NCBI GenBank assembly: GCA_031260825.1
Contig: JAISKS010000048.1
Location: 1-7,815, forward strand
Direction of reading: 5' to 3'
Length of the DNA: 7,815 bases
Source of the DNA: Bifidobacteriaceae bacterium
Lineage (GTDB): Bacteria > Actinomycetota > Actinomycetes > Actinomycetales > Bifidobacteriaceae
In this document: piece after piece, positions 1-4,656 of the stretch
How the letters are laid out: every line of letters begins with the position of its first letter
Numbering within the stretch: the stretch's first letter is position 1
The notes under the pieces: generated by a model
What the model was told of the DNA's origin: nothing
Databases searched by the model: none
Seen by the model: the letters and a program-made list of their open reading frames with translations, nothing else
Program-made: the position numbers and the translations under genes

Positions 1-22
1 TATTATATATTACTGTATATCA

Positions 23-36
23 AGAACAAATGTTCT
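23..36. promoter_or_regulatory. LexA/SOS-box-like palindrome
   Basis: AGAACA-AA-TGTTCT is a 6+6 dyad. Its core, GAAC-N4-GTTC, matches the Gram-positive LexA (DinR) operator core; the flanking bases are A/T rather than the usual C/G. A further GAAC half-site lies at 41-44. It begins just after ACTGTATAT (12-20), which looks like a truncated fifth copy of the promoter-like element seen at P1-P4. If that is a promoter, a repressor here would sit directly on its downstream edge. The controlled gene is not visible and may lie left of the window. The sequence match is good; SOS control is inference. Confidence 0.4.
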
Positions 37-63
37 GATAGAACGCAATTCATCACCCACCTA

Positions 64-98
64 AAGGAAGGTGTTTCCTTGCTACGATTACAAAAATT
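64..98. repeat. Left arm of 7.4-kb-spaced inverted repeat, with hairpin
   Basis: Positions 74-98 are the exact reverse complement of 7475-7499 (25/25), and similarity continues into the adjacent hairpin at lower identity. The arm contains a small hairpin, AAGGAA (64-69) pairing with TTCCTT (75-80). The right arm makes the equivalent hairpin with a different loop sequence, suggesting that the folded shape matters as well as the primary sequence. The arm ends 2 nt before promoter-like copy P1. An overlapping alternative hairpin is CACCT (58-62) with AGGTG (69-73). The role is unknown; a recombination site, a processing or termination signal, or a protein-binding site are all possible. Confidence 0.7.
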
Positions 99-100
99 TT

Positions 101-128
101 AACAACGTCTGTATATATAAATATAAGG
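101..128 (+). promoter_or_regulatory. Promoter-like element, copy P1
   Basis: AACAACGTCTGTATATATAA (101-120) followed by ATATAAGG is one of four copies of a shared element, with the core CTGTATATA at 109-117. It shares AACAACG with copy P4 exactly. No convincing -35 box is placed upstream, and the TG is not at the usual extended -10 distance from a TATAAT-like hexamer. It lies 89 nt before the ATG of the mini-ORF at 198. It contains TATAAATA (116-123), resembling the short T4-type late promoter core, but that similarity alone is weak. Confidence 0.5.
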
Positions 129-197
129 ATTTTGTAAAAAAAATTATCAAAATCTGATATCAATTCGGACTTGATGTATTTTAGGAGGCTACTTATT

Positions 198-221
198 ATG
201 TATAGAAATTATGATCCTTGA
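198..221 (+). CDS. Seven-codon mini-ORF (leader peptide or relic of a pilin gene start)
   Basis: ATG at 198 follows a perfect AGGAGG (183-188) with 9-nt spacing and encodes MYRNYDP before TGA. The ribosome-binding region 180-196 (TTTAGGAGGCTACTTAT) is identical over 17 nt to 1022-1038 in front of the second pilin gene, which starts MYKKYK. This stretch is therefore either a functional short leader or the broken 5' end of a former pilin paralogue whose body is now gone or lies downstream. A small hairpin (ATCAA 159-163 / TTGAT 171-175) precedes the Shine-Dalgarno. Translation is plausible from the SD, but a function is not demonstrated. Confidence 0.3.
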   Translation: MYRNYDP

Positions 222-259
222 CGAAATAAATGACGCTAACCTACTAAATTATTTTTTTA

Positions 260-283
260 GTGGCAACTGTATATAAAAGTAGG
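260..283 (+). promoter_or_regulatory. Promoter-like element, copy P2
   Basis: The core CTGTATATAAAAGTA (267-281) is identical over 15 nt to copy P4 and follows a T-run (250-257). It sits 68 nt before the ATG of the first pilin gene. The downstream leader can form a small hairpin, GATGA (283-287) with TCATC (294-298). No -35 hexamer is evident, as in the other copies. Confidence 0.55.
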
Positions 284-334
284 ATGAAGTATGTCATCTT
301 ATCTTGTGGTAAATAAATAAAGGAGAAAAATATT

Positions 335-718
335 ATGTTTACTAGTACACTAAAGCAAAAGTTCACTACGGTTCGTGAAAATGTAGCTACAAAGCGCGGA
401 ACAGTCGCTGTAGCAGCAACCGGATTGGTTACTACAGCATTACCAATAGCAACATTTGCTGCTGACGATGTTTGGAGTAGATTGAAATTAGCAGGCACAA
501 CAATTGCCAACAATCTTCTTGGTATTTCGATTATTGCTGCAGTCGTTGTTGTTGCATGGACAGCGTTCTGGCAAGGTCTTATCACAAAAGACAAGGATTT
601 TGGCAGAAATATAAGGAATCTTATCATTGCATTCCTTGTACTTATTGGAGCTGAACTAATTATAACTACTGTTAAAAATATATTCTATGGAACTGGTGCT
701 CTAAAGTACAATCTATAA
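335..718 (+). CDS. VirB2/TrbC-like pilin-type membrane protein, paralogue 1
   Basis: This 127-residue protein has a basic N-terminus (residues 1-22), a signal-like hydrophobic segment (about 24-42) ending in a candidate cleavage site after TFAA (43), then two transmembrane helices (about 62-79 and 96-113) joined by a short charged loop carrying WQGLITKDKDFG (79-90). A cleaved signal plus a two-helix hairpin of this size is the usual architecture of VirB2/TrbC pilins, which polymerise into the extracellular conjugation channel. The family call rests on architecture and context, not on a definitive motif; a small T4SS membrane accessory protein is the main alternative. The start is supported by AAAGGAG (319-325) 9 nt upstream. 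The gene has its own promoter-like element (P2) and is followed by a strong hairpin at 736-770. Residues 73-94 align without gaps, in the same register, with the paralogue at 1037. Confidence 0.65.
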   Translation: MFTSTLKQKFTTVRENVATKRGTVAVAATGLVTTALPIATFAADDVWSRLKLAGTTIANNLLGISIIAAVVVVAWTAFWQGLITKDKDFGRNIRNLIIAFLVLIGAELIITTVKNIFYGTGALKYNL

Positions 719-735
719 GATATAAAAACACGTGA

Positions 736-770
736 TGTTGCTACATATCGCATTGCGTTATGTAGCAACA
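736..770 (+). terminator. Long hairpin after first pilin gene (possible terminator or IS left end)
   Basis: TGTTGCTACATA (736-747) pairs perfectly with TATGTAGCAACA (759-770), and the loop adds CGC/GCG (749-751/755-757), giving a near-continuous 15-bp stem with one T-T mismatch. It starts 18 nt after the pilin stop codon, which suits a 3'-end stabiliser or terminator. However, the downstream sequence TATATCGG lacks a real U-tract. Because IS605-like right-end sequence follows at 811-929, it could alternatively be the subterminal hairpin of that element's left end. Confidence 0.45.
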
Positions 771-810
771 TATATCGGATGTGTCAACCATTCGATAGCT
801 AACAAACCTA

Positions 811-929
811 AATTACCGTGGGACACACGGGAATCCACGCTTGGGGAGTTTATGTAAGACTATCGGCTTTTCGATAGTAGCGGACGTCGAACCAAGAATT
901 CCCTGCCTTTAGGCATGGGGAGTTGTCAA
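811..929 (+). mobile_element. IS200/IS605-family right-end remnant with omega-RNA-like fold, no tnpB
   Basis: The stretch resembles the 3' tail of tnpB-bearing IS605-family elements. It has CCGTG/CACGG (816-820/826-830), then GGAATCCACGCTTGGGGAG, a hairpin ACTATCG/CGATAGT (859-865/872-878), CTTGG (840-844) able to pair with CCAAG (892-896), and a terminal hairpin where CCC and TGCC (901-907) pair with GGCA and GGGG (912-920) around a TTTA loop. It ends in AGTTGTCAA. In this family the terminal hairpin is the subterminal transposition signal, and the tail is also the scaffold of the TnpB guide RNA. No tnpA or tnpB ORF is present, so this is a decayed copy, a PATE/MITE-like derivative or an orphan guide-RNA scaffold. 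I recognise it by motif memory, not by alignment. Confidence 0.55.
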
Positions 930-954
930 TAGCACGAAAACTACAAATATAGAA

Positions 955-1017
955 CGATTAATTTAATATGTGTTTCGCAATCAAATTAATCGCATAACGA
1001 GATTGCGAAATACATAT
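955..1017 (+). promoter_or_regulatory. Interleaved inverted repeats upstream of second pilin gene
   Basis: Stem A pairs CGATTAATTT (955-964) with AAATTAATCG (983-992), 10/10. Stem B pairs 966-982 (ATATGTGTTTCGCAATC) with 1001-1017 (GATTGCGAAATACATAT), 16/17 with the odd pair a G-U. The order A5'-B5'-A3'-B3' is pseudoknot-like. With a 1-nt linker both full stems are unlikely to coexist, so they look like alternatives. Stem B is followed by TTTCTTT and then the AGGAGG of the next gene, so it could act as an attenuator; as DNA it could also be an operator dyad. No CTGTATATAAA element lies in front of this gene. Confidence 0.5.
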
Positions 1018-1021
1018 TTTC

Positions 1022-1038
1022 TTTAGGAGGCTACTTAT
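1022..1038 (+). repeat. 17-bp direct repeat carrying a ribosome binding site
   Basis: TTTAGGAGGCTACTTAT here is identical to 180-196. Both copies place AGGAGG just before an ATG and the following codons are similar (MYKKYK here, MYRNYDP at 198). This suggests the two start regions are duplicates and that the first pilin gene now lies between them. Confidence 0.6.
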
Positions 1039-1432
1039 GTATAAAAAATATAAAATTAAAAATATATCTCTAGCCGCCATATTGTCTAGTCTTTTTATCG
1101 TTATATCCCCGATTAATATATATGCTTATAGTACTGCTCCTATGAAACTAGGAGAAGCTACTGCTGATAATGTATTTTCAAAAGTGGAATCGGCTCTTGG
1201 TACAACAGGTACTAATATATTACAATTTTCTACAATTTTAGCAGTAATAATTGTCGCATGGACTGCTTTATGGCAGGGCCTTATTACAAAAGATAAAGAT
1301 TTTGGAAAAAATATTCGAAGAATAATTGTCGCGTATATTGTAATTGTATCAATTGGATTGATTTCATCAACACTTGCAAAAACATTGTTTGGTTCAAACA
1401 CATTATCTTTTGCAAAACCAGCTATAGGTTAA
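1037..1432 (+). CDS. VirB2/TrbC-like pilin-type membrane protein, paralogue 2
   Basis: This 131-residue protein has a Lys/Tyr-rich N-terminus (1-9), a signal-like hydrophobic core (about 10-29) with likely cleavage after INIYA (30), an exported stretch 31-60, and two transmembrane helices (about 62-79 and 95-113) around the loop WQGLITKDKDFG (79-90). Over residues 73-94 it shares 20 of 22 positions with paralogue 1 at identical coordinates, while signal peptides and C-termini differ. That is the expected pattern if the helix-loop-helix is the conserved structural core of a pilin subunit. AGGAGG (1025-1030) is 6 nt upstream. It has no upstream promoter-like CTGTATATAAA element and instead follows an IS605-like remnant and the interleaved repeats at 955-1017, so its expression may be controlled differently or depend on read-through. 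A strong terminator follows at 1604-1644. Confidence 0.65.
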   Translation: MYKKYKIKNISLAAILSSLFIVISPINIYAYSTAPMKLGEATADNVFSKVESALGTTGTNILQFSTILAVIIVAWTALWQGLITKDKDFGKNIRRIIVAYIVIVSIGLISSTLAKTLFGSNTLSFAKPAIG

Positions 1433-1454
1433 ATAGCCTAAGTAAGTGAAGTTT

Positions 1455-1594
1455 CGCTGAAAGACCATTAGCCTAAAGCCTAATGGCTTCGTTGAACCCT
1501 TGTTCAACTTTCAGCGGCAAGGTTAAATATTTTGGAAGAGAATATTTAATTGAAATAATCTTCCTTAAATTGATACAATTTAATAAGCTGAAAG
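1455..1594 (+). ncRNA. Candidate structured RNA in the 3' region of second pilin gene
   Basis: The non-coding stretch between the pilin stop (1432) and its terminator is dense with complementary arms. CGCTGAAAG (1455-1463) pairs with CTTTCAGCG (1508-1516) and encloses two hairpins, CCATTAG/CTAATGG (1465-1471/1480-1486) and GTTGAAC/GTTCAAC (1491-1497/1502-1508, CCTT loop), forming a three-way junction. Next come TTAAATATT/AATATTTAA (1523-1531/1541-1549) and TTAAATT/AATTTAA (1565-1571/1577-1583). A second GCTGAAAG (1587-1594) could compete with the first for CTTTCAGC (1508-1515), implying two exclusive folds just before the terminator. I do not recognise a known RNA family; it does not fit a tRNA. 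It could be a 3'UTR element, a processed small RNA or a read-through switch. Confidence 0.45.
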
Positions 1595-1603
1595 TAGTGT
1601 AAC

Positions 1604-1645
1604 AAAGGGATTTCTAAGCGAGTAGAGCTAAGAAATCCCTTTTTA
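1604..1645 (+). terminator. Intrinsic terminator after second pilin gene
   Basis: AAAGGGATTTCT (1604-1615) pairs perfectly with AGAAATCCCTTT (1631-1642) around a 15-nt loop, and T-rich sequence follows (1640-1648, TTTTTATTT). A 12-bp stem with a U-tract is a textbook rho-independent terminator. Confidence 0.85.
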
Positions 1646-1693
1646 TTTAGTGTTGCATCATTTGAATTTGAGTTTAAAAAGTATTGGTTATCT

Positions 1694-1900
1694 AAGGGGT
1701 GTTTAACAATTTGACGTGGGGTGTCTGTAATTAACCCCTTTGAAGGTTAGACACTAGTTGATTGTATGGAATTTTAAACAATTTAGTAAGTTGGGGGAAG
1801 CACTAGATATGCAGCGTTTGCGGTGTATTCAATGCATTTCATACCTTTTAACGTTCACCAAGAATTGGAACAAGAAAAGTTGTTTGACACAAAATTTATA
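1694..1900 (+). ncRNA. Non-coding stretch between two terminators, with pseudoknot-like pairing
   Basis: About 250 nt lie between the terminators at 1604-1645 and 1901-1947 without a convincing gene. AAGGGGT (1694-1700) can pair with ACCCCTT (1734-1740), and GTGTCT (1721-1726) with AGACAC (1749-1754), an interleaved order. Alternatively GGGGT (1718-1722) pairs with ACCCC (1734-1738) as a local hairpin. Similar text recurs, TTTAACAATTTG (1703-1714) and TTTTAAACAATTTAG (1773-1787), each followed by a G-run. A terminator with no gene before it suggests a short independent transcript. No clear sigma-A promoter is found for it, so this remains a candidate. Confidence 0.3.
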
Positions 1901-1947
1901 AAAACTAGCATCTTTATAACAAACGTTTAAATGTGCTAGTTTTTTTT
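1901..1947 (+). terminator. Intrinsic terminator before the VirB6-like gene
   Basis: AAAACTAGCA (1901-1910) pairs with TGCTAGTTTT (1934-1943) across a 23-nt loop, followed by T's to 1947. It ends 11 nt before the core of promoter-like copy P3 and would insulate the VirB6-like operon from upstream transcription. Confidence 0.7.
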
Positions 1948-1950
1948 ACT

Positions 1951-1976
1951 TAAAAGACTGTATATAAATGTATAAG
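1951..1976 (+). promoter_or_regulatory. Promoter-like element, copy P3
   Basis: TAAAAGACTGTATATAAATG (1951-1970) continuing TATAAG carries the core CTGTATATAAA at 1958-1968, matching P2 and P4 with one change (T for A) in the following bases. It directly follows a terminator and stands 80 nt before the VirB6-like ATG, nearly the same distance as P4 to its gene (79 nt), as expected for a promoter of this operon. Confidence 0.6.
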
Positions 1977-1994
1977 ATGTATTTTTAGCGCGAG

Positions 1995-2037
1995 AAAGGA
2001 GTAGAGGCTTAAATAATTAGAGTCTCTAAATAATATT
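1995..2037 (+). promoter_or_regulatory. Distant Shine-Dalgarno bridged by a hairpin
   Basis: The only good SD for the ATG at 2038 is AAAGGAG at 1995-2001, 36 nt away, too far for normal initiation. The intervening 2002-2028 folds into a 9-bp stem (TAGAGGCTT 2002-2010 with GAGTCTCTA 2020-2028, two G-U pairs) with a 9-nt A/U loop. The stem begins immediately after the SD and leaves exactly 9 nt (2029-2037) before ATG, which is near-ideal spacing. An in-frame TAA at 2014 rules out an upstream ATG/GTG/TTG start. A second, shorter dyad, TTAGAG/CTCTAA (2017-2022/2024-2029), competes with the stem. Confidence 0.5.
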
Positions 2038-4593
2038 ATGATAGTAAGTTGGATAATTAAAGCTCTGGTTGATTTTTTTAATATTGTAATAGCTGGAATT
2101 TTTTCTATTTTTAGTAACAGTTTTCTTCAAAATATACATATTGATTATGGTCAAAAAAGTAGTATGTTTTATAGAGTATTTGGTACAGCATTAGAAAAAT
2201 TTAGTTTAGCATTTTGTGTTGCAGGATTGGTTTTAGGATTCTTTATTTTTATACTCAAAATGTATAGAGTAATGACCTATGACGAAAAAAGCAATCCTTT
2301 AGGAGCAATTGGTTGGTATGCCTTATCTATATTTGCAACGATCGGTAGCTATGCAATATTCCGTGAAGTTATGGCAATATTTAATCGAATTTATGGAATG
2401 TTTCTAAGTATATCTACAGACATTATGGGAGAAGGTACTATTGCAAAAGCTGTAGGCCATTTAGTCTTAAAAAAGATTCCAGAATTTGCAGCAAATGATG
2501 TCGAATTAGAAATACCTGGTACTATTGCTGCGATTATTGCAGGAATAATCATTTTAGTATGCCAATTCAAAGTGCTTTGCGAAATGACAAAGTTGTTAGC
2601 AGAAATAGTCGAACGATATATAGTTGGTGGAGTTTTATATTATTTATCACCAATAGCAGGTGGTCTTCTGGCGAGTAGCGAAACCGCATCATCTTACTCC
2701 AAATTTCTTAGCATGATAGTTACCGAATTTCTTTTATTAATGCTTAACGTTGTTTTTGTTTCCGGATTTTATTGGGCTATGACTTCTGCTTCATTTACAG
2801 AACCTGGCATGACTTTTACCGGTGGATTAATGGATTACGTATTTGCTACGCTTATGATTTTGGGGTGGTTAAAAGTTGGGCAACATATGGACGAATATCT
2901 AAAAGGGTTGGGTATGTCGACTGCTAGTACAGGTAAACAACAAGGAGCAGGAGCGGCAATACTTATCGCAGCGCAACAAATTGGTAATTTGGCTCGTGGA
3001 ATAAACAATGCTGCTGGAAAAGCATCTGGTGCTACTGCTGGCGAAAAAGATGGGGGTGATACTGCAAATAAAGGTACTACCCAACCAGGAGGATTATCTC
3101 CAGCGATGCGCGGAGTCCGTAGTTTTGTCACAAGTATGCTTGGCGGCGAAAAAGGTTTTCTTGGTATGATGGCAGGTAATCTTATAGACTCACTTTTTGG
3201 TGATCCATTCAAAGGGAAAAATCCTGCTGATGTAGGTTCTGATGGAGGTAAAGACTTTGCTAAAAATATGGAACAAGCAACAGAAGGTAAAAATACTGGA
3301 AATTTAGATCCATCTTTGTTTAAAGAAGGATCTAGCTATGATAAAGATAGTGGATTATTTACTGCTAAATACGATGATGGTTCAGCATTACAATTAGGTA
3401 GTGATAAACTTAATAGATCTAATATGGATGCTCATATCGGTAAAGGTGTTGCAGGTATTACATCTAATGATGGTACAGATGGATGTTTGACAACAGCAGG
3501 CAGTGAATATGCTGATTACTGCGGTATGGAAGCATTTGATAATAGATTCGATAATAATGGTGATAGTAGTAATGAAAGCGGTACTAATAATACATCGGAT
3601 GATAGCGTTTATTCTGACGGATTTGGTGCTGATTACTTTGGTTCGCCTAACTCTGATCAAGATAATACAACATCAGGTAATACATATGATTCAACGGCTG
3701 GTAATCAGACAAATAATAATTATCAAAATTCTAATGCTTCATCTAATAGTTCACCAAACGTGCTTAATAATGCATCAAACCATAACAGTCAATCACAAGG
3801 TCAGAAAAGCGGGAATGGAAACGCAAAAACATCTGGTCAAAAAATAAATAGCCAGAATAACCAAAATAATCGATATTCACAGTCACAAAATGTCGCAAAT
3901 AAACCTAATATACAAAAAGCTCTAGAGAATCACTCGCATCCAATTTTGGGTTCTGGAACAACGATCCATTCACCTAGTTTGGCTAGTAGTGGTTCAGATT
4001 ATCCTGCATCAGGAGCTTATATAGCTACAACACCAAATGGTGATAGGTATCAAATATCATCTGGAAAATTCCTAAATACAAGTGCGTATGCACCACAAAC
4101 ATTTGAAACAGGCGATAGTAAAATAGATAAAGCGTCAGGGTTACAGATTGTAAGTTTAAACGGGATGGATGCAAATAAAAATGTAAATGCAAATAATTTT
4201 GCAAGTACATTTGGTAATGGATATGGAAATATTTCAAACGCAGAACTCTCTAAAAATGCAAATAACGTTCCTTACGCACAATTCTCGACTGCGGATGGTA
4301 ATAATGGTATAACAATTAACACAGCTGATCTCAAAAGCTCGGTATTAAGAGATAACGCATCTGCTTATAGTGATTCTATAAAAAATGGCTCAATCAGAGA
4401 AGGTGCTGATGCTGCGGGGAACGGAATCCTTCATGTATCACAATCCTCGCCAATGTATGACAATATTAAAAATAACCTTATTGGAGCAAATAACCAAAAT
4501 ACTGTTGTTGGAGTGGATAGAACTGCAGGTGTTGAACCTATTTCAGTAAAACATACGGCACGTGATATGCATAGAAATATGAAAAAATCTTAA
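2038..4593 (+). CDS. VirB6/TrbL-like polytopic conjugation channel protein with long hydrophilic tail
   Basis: This 851-residue protein has an N-terminal membrane domain with about six to seven hydrophobic segments (roughly 9-27, 55-74, 90-109, 162-180, 195-212, 225-247, 265-283). The segment YYLSPIAGGLLASSETASSY (201-220), followed by a long hydrophobic helix, resembles the SP-containing core of Gram-positive VirB6/TrbL channel proteins, which form the inner-membrane part of the conjugation pore. From about 285 on the protein is soluble and Gly/Ala-rich, then Asn/Ser-rich low complexity (about 502-625), then a more complex C-terminal region (about 635-851) without a domain I recognise. Two cysteines, C483 and C495, lie in the middle. 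The gene follows promoter-like copy P3 and a hairpin-bridged SD, and is probably co-transcribed with the M23 gene 63 nt downstream. Membrane role: fairly sure; tail function: unknown. Confidence 0.7.
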   Translation: MIVSWIIKALVDFFNIVIAGIFSIFSNSFLQNIHIDYGQKSSMFYRVFGTALEKFSLAFCVAGLVLGFFIFILKMYRVMTYDEKSNPLGAIGWYALSIFATIGSYAIFREVMAIFNRIYGMFLSISTDIMGEGTIAKAVGHLVLKKIPEFAANDVELEIPGTIAAIIAGIIILVCQFKVLCEMTKLLAEIVERYIVGGVLYYLSPIAGGLLASSETASSYSKFLSMIVTEFLLLMLNVVFVSGFYWAMTSASFTEPGMTFTGGLMDYVFATLMILGWLKVGQHMDEYLKGLGMSTASTGKQQGAGAAILIAAQQIGNLARGINNAAGKASGATAGEKDGGDTANKGTTQPGGLSPAMRGVRSFVTSMLGGEKGFLGMMAGNLIDSLFGDPFKGKNPADVGSDGGKDFAKNMEQATEGKNTGNLDPSLFKEGSSYDKDSGLFTAKYDDGSALQLGSDKLNRSNMDAHIGKGVAGITSNDGTDGCLTTAGSEYADYCGMEAFDNRFDNNGDSSNESGTNNTSDDSVYSDGFGADYFGSPNSDQDNTTSGNTYDSTAGNQTNNNYQNSNASSNSSPNVLNNASNHNSQSQGQKSGNGNAKTSGQKINSQNNQNNRYSQSQNVANKPNIQKALENHSHPILGSGTTIHSPSLASSGSDYPASGAYIATTPNGDRYQISSGKFLNTSAYAPQTFETGDSKIDKASGLQIVSLNGMDANKNVNANNFASTFGNGYGNISNAELSKNANNVPYAQFSTADGNNGITINTADLKSSVLRDNASAYSDSIKNGSIREGADAAGNGILHVSQSSPMYDNIKNNLIGANNQNTVVGVDRTAGVEPISVKHTARDMHRNMKKS

Positions 4594-4610
4594 TATGATA
4601 TTAAACAAAA

Positions 4611-4635
4611 TAAAGGCTACAATAAGTAGCCTTTA
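4611..4635 (+). other. Intercistronic hairpin between VirB6-like and M23 genes
   Basis: TAAAGGCTAC (4611-4620) pairs perfectly with GTAGCCTTTA (4626-4635) around AATAA. There is no T-tract on the + strand side (TGCAATTAAAAGG follows), so it is more likely an mRNA-stabilising or processing hairpin setting the ratio of the two products than a full terminator. On the - strand the stem is followed by TTTTG, so weak antisense termination is possible. Confidence 0.5.
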
Positions 4636-4656
4636 TGCAATTAAAAGGAGTATCTT

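Noticed and set aside
3..53. Minus-strand ORF starting at 53 behind AGGTGG.
   Set aside because: It stops after 16 codons at 3-5, with SD spacing too short.
284..320. Two short upstream ORFs (10 and 9 codons) in the leader of the first pilin gene, one ending at its SD.
   Set aside because: Neither has a convincing ribosome binding site; in AT-rich leaders such ORFs arise easily.
931..952. Sequence after the IS605-like end (guide position) shares AACTACAAATATAG with 5929-5942 inside the M23 gene, suggesting self-targeting.
   Set aside because: A 14-nt match is about what chance gives in AT-rich DNA of this length, no tnpB is present, and the flanking bases match poorly.
736..1017. CRISPR array, considered because several hairpins and repeats cluster here.
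   Set aside because: There are no regularly spaced identical direct repeats with unique spacers.
1440..1520. Cloverleaf-like arms considered as a tRNA.
   Set aside because: There is no acceptor/T-arm layout, no standard TTC-loop context and no CCA-compatible end; it is a three-way junction instead.
1809..1901. 30-codon ORF starting MQRLRCIQC in the interval between the two terminators.
   Set aside because: There is only a poor G-rich SD-like sequence, its stop runs into the terminator stem, and the composition is not protein-like; reported only as part of a non-coding interval.
2835..3212. Long reverse-strand open frames opposite the VirB6-like and M23 genes.
   Set aside because: No suitable ribosome binding sites were seen and their composition mirrors the sense codons, so they are shadows of the + strand genes.
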